Of a stretch of DNA of 26,324 nt, positions 16,481 to 25,400 are shown in pieces. The notes below the pieces were generated by a model. That model saw only the letters and a program-made list of their open reading frames with translations, had not been told where the DNA came from and ran no database searches. A program made the translations under genes and the position numbers. Origin of the DNA: Botryllus schlosseri (Eukaryota > Chordata > Ascidiacea > Stolidobranchia > Styelidae); the NCBI GenBank assembly GCA_000444245.1, contig ATSW01014110.1, positions 1 to 26,324 of the forward strand. Reading direction: 5' to 3'. Each line of letters starts with the position of its first letter. The stretch's first letter is position 1.

Positions 16481-19400
16481 GTCAGTGCTGATTTCATGTA
16501 TAGTCATGTGATTATTAAAGAGAAAACGGGGCCAAAAAGGTGCTTGGAAACCAGGGCTGCTTGACAGGACCTTTCCGGTGTTGGATCCGGACCTTATTTC
16601 TCGGTATACTANTTTTTTAACTACACCAAACCCATTATCGTTGATTTGCGGGTGTGAAACTTTTTCGAAGATGAACTTGATGAAGAATAGATTTCGCATC
16701 TGTATGTCCAGTGTAAACTTTCGCCTCACACTCACCACTTAGAACCAAGATTTAAAAAACCAGTTAGAAATGAGTACAACAATTCTCCCGCTCGCTGTGG
16801 CCAACAGAACAAATGTCGCTCATTGCTTTTGCTAATTCCTGATTTGATAGTTATGACATATTAAATTATGACGTATTAAATTTGTGACGGATGTAAATTA
16901 GTTCATGGCAGTTATCGGACTTGAGCAAATTTTAAACTTTTGTAAGTTGATTAGCCCTATTTGTATAATGCGCTGCATTTGGCTGTAACCCTTATCTACT
17001 ATACATTATAATATCTCAATTGTAATAGCGAGTTGAATTGACTTATATATGCGAATACTTATATACGATTTTGTTAGTCGAACTTTTCAGAAGATTCATC
17101 TTGAACACGAATGCAAATGCATGAACCGACGTTCCTAATACGAAGTCCTGTGTTCAAAACATAGTAACACGTGGATATGGTCAACCAACAGTTACCTCGG
17201 AATACCGTACACTTGAGACTTCTAAAAACGGATAATGTCACAAGGTCTAAATTCCCAGAAATTAAGCCTACGTTCACACTGATGCACAAGTCCATGATTG
17301 TACCATGTCTAGCACAGATAGTTGCTACTGGTAACCTTATCAGAATGCAGTATGCTTAACCTGACGTCGTATTAGACTCCCTCCGTGATATCTTTTCATC
17401 ATGGATCAACTGTAAATTTTATGCAGTGGTTCATGCAATGGACACCCCCTGGATAGAACAGTTTGTTTGTACAACATCCTATCGGCAATTTGTACGTTCA
17501 ACTCTTATGCACATTGTACAACTTATGGCTTGTGATTTAAATTTACTATTAGGGTTAGTTTTAAAGTGACATGCTGAACTGTCACATGCTTCAATTACAA
17601 GTACGGTAATCATAATTTAAGTCTGACTTGGTAAATCAAGTATACATAAGCCATCATGCGTCCACTCGTAACTCAAGTCGACGTGTAGATGATGAGTATT
17701 CGGTGATTTGATATAGAGCCTAAAATGAATTGACTTGTATTCAGGTATTTCGAGCTCTGCAAAAACTGAATGAGATTGAGATGACAGTGGATCTTTTGAA
17801 GGTGAGCATGAGTAATACTTTATAAATCTTCAAATTTAGCCCACGTACCTTACGCATCAAACTGATTGCATATTGAAATTTTGAGTGTATGTATTATTCA
17901 GCCTATAATATTTATTTACATCACATTATTTACATTGAAGAGCTTCTTGGAGGCACAGAACTTCAATATACAATTGAATATAGTATATTCATATTGAAAT
18001 AGACCCGAATATTTTCGGCTGACACTTGTCAGGGGTAATCGTCAGCAACTAGTAGAGAATTGGAACTCTACTAGTTGCTGACGATTACCCCTGACGAGTG
18101 TCAGCCGAAATATACGGGTCTATTTCAATATGAATATACTATTCAATTATTTACATTATGAATCATTTCTGCATCACAGGCCACCGGAGTCGGTAAAGCC
18201 GTTCACAAATTACGTAAAGAGAAAGCTCTTGGTGAATTTTCGCGAGAAATTGTGGCCAAATGGAAGAAAGTGGCAAATGTCGGCATTCAACTCAGTAAAA
18301 ACAAAGGGTAAACTTCCATATTTTGTTCTATCTCACGCGACTCGTGGAAACTTCAAGTCGAATTAGTTGACGGTCAATTAACTATTGGTTTTTTGAGTAA
18401 TAATTCTAGTTCTAGCTGGCGCATTTTGACGAGATGCTGGTTCTAGTTTCAGGGTTTTAAAAGCGAGTAATCCTAGTTCTAGTTGCTCAACAAATAAAAA
18501 TTGGTGTCGTCTTTTGGCGTGAAACATGATATCGGTGTTCTGTTGTGTGATGTTATAGAAGCCATTGCTAGCTTAAAGTCATCACTACTAACAGTGCCGC
18601 AGCCTGGGGTGGGTTTTTCAGGTCGAAACCACTCTTATCTCAAACTTGTAGTGATGCTAATTAAAATTATCATAAAATAAAATTTAATGATTGCATTGAA
18701 ATTGAATCTAGTTAGTTGTGTTTTAAATAGCTAGTTTCTAGCTAAGTTATTGGTTCTAGTTCTAGTTGCGAGTTCCGAAAAGTGAGTAGTTTTAGTTTTA
18801 GTTGCACATTTTGAAAAGTCTGCTGATGCATTTATATTTTATAGAGAAAACTACTACGCCAGCAAGGTGAAAAGCGAGCCTTGTTCCTACGATCCTGCCC
18901 AGAACTGGAAAATGGATTCGTTGGACCATACGGTGAGAAAGCTTTACTGAATTTGTGTGTATGTCGATGAAATCAAGCATTCTTTCGTTCAAGGAATCAA
19001 ACGGGTACAAACCTGCAAAAATGCAGGTGCAAAATGATACGGATGAAGAATATGACCCTTCGCAAAATTGGCATTGTGAGGTATGTAAATCAAAAACAGG
19101 CGCCGTCAAAACCCAAACACTACGTTCAGTAACGCTCAAAGTTCAGTTACTAAGCTGTCAAAGCCCGCTTATCAATCATATCCCTCCATTTTCAGTATTG
19201 GCCCTTCGATGTCTTTGCAGTAAGAAAGTTCATCTTGTTGGCTAAAAAAATACGGAAGTAATTCTTTCTCTCTTGTACGGTAAAATGTTTTTCCTGTTCC
19301 AGTTTTTGTCTTTGAGCTGGGTACTTCCTCGGAGTGAGGCACAGATCGCCGAGAACATTCTAAAACTTCGTAATTCCAAGTATTCTTCTCACGACGATTA

Positions 19401-22400
19401 AATAAAAGAAATAAAAAATATCGGTATCTCAAAAAGTAAAGGTAATTCAGAAAAACGGATGTCATTTTCGGACTCAGCAGCCCAAACATACCTAGAAACC
19501 ATTGAAATATCTTTGGCACTCTGTAGTCTTAGGCTAAAAACAGGGATTGAAAATGTCCGCTTTCCTTCTCTGACAGGGAACACAACAAGAAGCCTGGACT
19601 CCGCCCGTCCGTATCAAGAAAGAAAAATTATCCCCCAAACCCAAAAAGAAACGGAAAAACCGTCCTATTGAAGTGAGGTTCCTTTATTTGTGTAGATTAT
19701 GAAATTCATTTTGTCCACACGACGATAAACATCAATGGTTTGAGCCCTCAAATCTAAATCGATTATTACTACGCTGATTCCAAGAGTGGTGAGATACCAT
19801 TATTTAGAGTACTGAAGCTATACACCCCTATTTAAGATTTACATATGATGTCAAAAAGAATTATAGTTTTTCTACTTTTCGCCCAATCCTTGAAACCCCG
19901 ATTGATTGTATCACAGCATACAAACATACAGTACAAAGCCACACGCGTTAGTGTTACTGACACATCTGCGAATCAATCCAAAGCATTGTCACAAAATGCA
20001 AGGAAGTAGGTATGGTTGAATACAAAACAAATTGTTGGCATCGTTGGGGTCGCATAGAAAGTAGATATTTGAACTTTACACATCATCCATACTCTTATGA
20101 TGTCATTATTTCCAGATACCCGAATCACTCATGTACCCGATTTTGTCCAGGCCTAGCCATGATTTGATTTGATTTGTCAGTAACATGATGCTATGTGCAG
20201 AACGATGTCAGCGAGGCGGAAACCTCACGACGACCCAAAGACGGCCGCGGTGTCACCGTGGAATCAATCACTCCGACAAGGTAACCTCTACGTGTGAGAG
20301 TCTGCCTCAGACTTGTGCAAGCTGCCAGTCTAGTTGAATGACGATCAACTGACTACTGGTTTTTGGTGGTTCTAGTTCTTGTTGCGAGTTTTGAAAGGGA
20401 GTTGTTCTAGTTATCGTTGCGTATTTAAGAAAAGTGAGTGATTTTAGTTCTAGTTGTAGATATTGAGAAGTTGATAGTTCTACTTCTAATTGCGATTTTA
20501 AAAGTGACCAACTTTATTTGCGAATTTTGAAAAGCGAGTAGGTCAAATTCTAGAGTAACCATACGTCCTTTTTTCAGGTTTTTGAGAATGTCCCCCGAGG
20601 ACGCCTAAATGTCCTCTTTTTTGAGAATATTGGTTAATTATAGTGCCAAATTCGACTGAGATACAGGCAATCAGCACTGAAGTAACGCTGTGGCGGCTAT
20701 TTCGGGAGCTGAGCTGGAAAGTTGACCTTTTTCTTTTTTTTGTAGTCAACCAACTGATAATGTGAAAGAAAAACTGCATTTTGAGCGCCGAGCGAGAAAG
20801 TGGACTTATTTTTTTTTTTTAGTCAATCGACCACGAAGTAGAAAAATTTACCATTTTTTCAAGATTTTCTTTCGGTATTCTAAGTTTGAAAATTTTTAAA
20901 AAGTGTCCTCCTTTCCCGGCTCCAAAATATTGCAACCCTATCGAATTCTATTTGCGAGTTTTGAAAAGTGAGTAGTTCTAGTTTTGTTACGATTTGAAAC
21001 GCGAATAGTTCTAGTTCTAGTTGCGAGTTTTAAAAAGTGAGTCGTTCTAATGGTAGTTGAAATTTGAAAAGTGAGTAGCTGTAGTTCTAGTTGCGAGTTT
21101 TAAGAGCGAGTAATTTTAATTCTATTTGGAGATATTGAAAAGTAAATAGTCCTACTTCTGACTACGATTTTAAAAGTGAATAGCTGTAGTTCTAGTTCTA
21201 GTTGCGCCTTTTGAAAACCCAGTAGTTTGTACAAGTGTGTCTGAGAGTTTGCGCGAATCGGAACTGATCTTTTAAATTTCACCCCCAGGATCGAAGAATA
21301 CGACCCTTCGAGTAATTACGTCGTGTCGCCCGCACCAAACTCTGACCCAGAATCGGGCCAAGAATGTCATGACGAATACGACCCCGTCGGTTCCGAATCT
21401 GCGTATCAACCCAATTCGAAGTTGAGTGACTCGGAAGATTCATACCCAGAAGATGAACCTGGTTTGTTTTTTGTTGCATTGTACTTCTGTATAGAAGTAC
21501 GGTAGCCTATTCAAGGTAGCCATGTCACAGTGTTGGGATCAAGTCACTACCTTCGAGTCAACTCGAGTCATTGCACATTTTGACTCGAGTCAAGTCACAA
21601 TTCAAGTCAAATAGAATTTTCGAAGTGTGAATGATCTTTCCAAGTCAATAAATTTTGCTAGCTGTGTGAAAAACAGATTGATTGGCCATGTATCTTGAAT
21701 CAAATACCTAATATAAAGTAAAATATACATAAAAATGACGTCGTATCGCTCCCGCACGCGTAGAACTGCTAATAAAATAGTGAGCCGAAATATAGGATCG
21801 AATACGAAGCATCGAGAAGTTGAAACAAATTGATATTGTTCAGTACACTTCTACACATACGCGAGAATATACTATAGGCTACTCGTTCGATTTAAATCAT
21901 ACAAGAGTGCTGTTTAAGGTGAGCACTGCGTAACGTTGCTATCAGATTAATCTAGTGCTAGCACATCAACGCAAGCCGTGATCATTTCGTTAGCATTCAA
22001 TTTATTTGTGATGTGACGTACAATGAAACGTACAATGAAACGTACAATCCGAACATGACTGGTTGCTCTCACAAGTGTCACCGGTGTATCGCAAACATTT
22101 CATACAGAACAATATACAGTGATTTAATCGGCACCGTTTGTTTGTTGACTTGAAATGGACTCGTAAATTTTGCTCCGAGTCACGAGTCAATCCACATTTC
22201 TCAAGCGCCGAGTCAAGTCGAGTCATTTTTCCAAAGGGACTCATGTCAAGTCATACGAAAAAGTCATGACTCGAGTCATCCCAACTCTGCCATGTCATCT
22301 TTGGTACCCTGAGCAGCAGTAGAAGTAATGTACATTTTTATTCAAGTCCAAGTCTCTTAGCCCAGAACATTCGAAATTTCGTGCCGGTGACGTGATATTT

Positions 22401-25400
22401 TGTGATACGATTGTTGATATACAATGTTAAATTCTCCACCAGTTGCTGACGAGTTTGGGCCGAAAATATTCGGGTTCATTTCAACATCAATATATTATAC
22501 AGTTGTATATTGAAGTTCTGTACCTCCAAGAGGATCTTTGCAAGTAAAAATGGGTCTACTTTTGCCGACAAAAAAAAAACTGAAAATTGTAAAGCAGATG
22601 CACTAGTATTCAAAAATCATAACCATTCGAGTAAGCAGATCTAGTAGAAGTAGGCAAAACCTTAGTGAGTACTTTTGAAAAAGCACTTAGTTAATAACCG
22701 CCTCTGTTTTGTGTTTTTCCAGGAGCTTATCTTCTCAATCCCCAGAAAAGCAACGAGTCGCGGCCTCAGGAAAGAGTGAGTTCCGAGTTTCGTACCCGAG
22801 TTTGACTCGAACTCGAACTTGCATTTATTCCAGACCTCCTTCGTGCACTCGACCACCCTCTATTCTCGTAACAAGAGCGTGGACAGCGAGGACGGCTCGT
22901 GGGGCTCGAAAGTCGATAATTTGGAGGACAAAAAAGCGGACTCCCGCAGGAAAATCACGAAAAATAAAACGCTATCCCCGAAACACACTTCCAAAGTAAA
23001 ATCTCACAAAAAATGCAAAATTAAAAGCGAATCGTCGAAAACGCAAAAAAGCAGCGAAAAATCAAAAAAGCGTAAATCGGACGAAAATTCAAAAAGCGGC
23101 GAACAGCACAGCAAAAAAATAAAAGTGGAGAAGCATGAAGTCCGGGAAGCAAATTTCCTTTTCGAGGGCATTCCGGTCGTAGCGAATCATAAAAAGAAAA
23201 AATCATCAAAATCCAAACCCGACGATAGTACAAAACCGAAACTAAACCTGCACTTACCTAAAATCCAGGCGTCGTACAGGCCCCTGCCGGCCCCAGAACC
23301 CGTCCAGGTCAAGAGAAAAGATGCCTCGCTGACAGACAGTCAAGCCGCGGAGCTCCACGCTAAGAGACAGACCAAGAAAATGCTGGTGTATTCCGGCGGG
23401 GGAGGAGCGATTTTGCCGAAAATGATGTCGCTGTTCGATCAATGCATGATGGTGCTGATGAATAACATTGATGGTAAGCTTGGTTTGTGTTTTGTACCTC
23501 GAATTACACTCAGTCGGTTTGATTAACAAATACATTCCTATTGAAATGAACTCGATTACTTTGATCCTATTTCGCAAAATTTAACAGACCCTCATCAGGG
23601 GCAAGCGTCAGTAAATGCAGTCAACCAAATTTGAAATACAGTAAGAATTTTGTAGGTGACATGATATTTATAATGGGGTTGTGCAAAGTACTGGATTTTC
23701 AAAACGAGCTATTCACTTTTCAAAACCCGCAACTAGACATAGAACTAAAACTGCTCACTTTTCAATACTTGCAACGAACACGGCTCACTCTTAACCTTGC
23801 TGAAATAGTAGTTTTCTCAATAAAACGAAGTAGAAGTACAAGTACTCACTTTTTCAAACTTGCAACTTGAAATATAACTCAAACTACTCACTTTTCAATA
23901 CTCGCAACTATAGGTAGAACGAGCGACCTTTGGAAATGCGCAACTAAAACATCGGGTCGACTTTCCAGATAAACCTCAGTACAAGTTTGAAATGGGAGGA
24001 GTTTTGACTCCCAAAACCATCCCCTCAATACGCCACTGTTAGTATTGATGACTCTGAGCTAGCAATGGCTGCAAGAACATCGCAGAACTAGTTTTACGGC
24101 AACTATATTGTTTTAAATGCGCAACTAGAACTACTCAAAAAACCAGCTAACAAAACGAACTTGTTTCATAGTTTGTAACCGACAAGTTTGCTTGGAGTGG
24201 AATAAATTGTGCGCTGTGAATATATTTATCGGTTTTGTTTTCCAGCCATCGACTCATTCGGCGGAATACCGTATGAAATCGTGCATCCCGTCCTAAGGAA
24301 ATGCACGTCCGAACAGCTCTACCGTCTGGAGGACTCCAATCCGTATTTGTTGGAAGACACGGACGCTCTGTGGCAGAAGCATTGCGCCAACGAATTTCGA
24401 AGCCAGCGACCTGACGAGATGGAATCTTGGAGGGAAATGTACTTGAGGTTGAGCGACGAACGGGATCGTAAACTGGCAAGCTTGACGCAAATCATCTCGA
24501 TGAAAGAAGCAAAGAAAAAGCCACTGGAAAAAAAGGTACGTTTTGTGATGTGCCTCTAGTGGGTTTGGTGTTGAAATCCTGAATCCAACAATATATTGCT
24601 TGTTAGTTTTGCATCCCATTGAGGTCGTGTTTTACAGTTTTGAAAAGTGAAGTAAATTTTTTTGGAAAAACCGCCGGTGCCAGTCGGTTAATCCTGGGTT
24701 GTTAAATCCTGATGGACGCGATAATAGAATTTTTCGTTTATCTAACCTTATGATCTCCGCCCTACAAATGTAAAAATTAAATAGCACTTCCTTGATGTGC
24801 AGCGTTTTTCAGGCAACCATGTTGCAGTAGCCAGTATAATTTGAATGGTTAGTTTGAACAGCCCTACTAAACCTCTGTTTGCAGGTGATGCTAGCCTATG
24901 TTGGATCAAACGCCAAACCGCCCAGAAGCGTCCGTCGCGCTCAGGAGAAGTATGGCACGGCCGGGAGGTCGCGGCCTTCCAGTAGTATGGCGTCACAATC
25001 GACGTCGTCATCTGTCAGAAGAGATCTGGTCGATTCTCGGATGGCCGTCCCGGTCGGTTCCATCACGGCGGCCACTGTTGATAGAGAGGCTCGAATGCAG
25101 CAAGTTCGGGAAATCAAGAAACGTAGGTTTTGAGCTTAGGCGCTACGGTTGATATGTGGGGCTGGGACAGGGTTGGACAGCTGGAATTAAATTAGATTAG
25201 AATAATTAATTAGAATTAGATTGACGGCTACATAGTTTTTTTCCAAATTGCTGAATTTGCAGAAAATTGGAAATCAAAGTAAATTCTTAATAAGTTGGAT
25301 ATACGATAAAATCAAGTTCACTTCATATCGAATCAGAGCCCGTTCTCGTAGAAACAAATTTACAAATGTCTGTACACTGAGCTTGGTCCGTTTCGCACTA

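Noticed and set aside
20201-20280. Alternative ELOA exon 7 start at the earlier TTTGTCAG (20180)
   Set aside because: It would change the phase relative to exon 6 and add codons not needed; the CTATGTGCAG acceptor gives phase 0 and a continuous frame.
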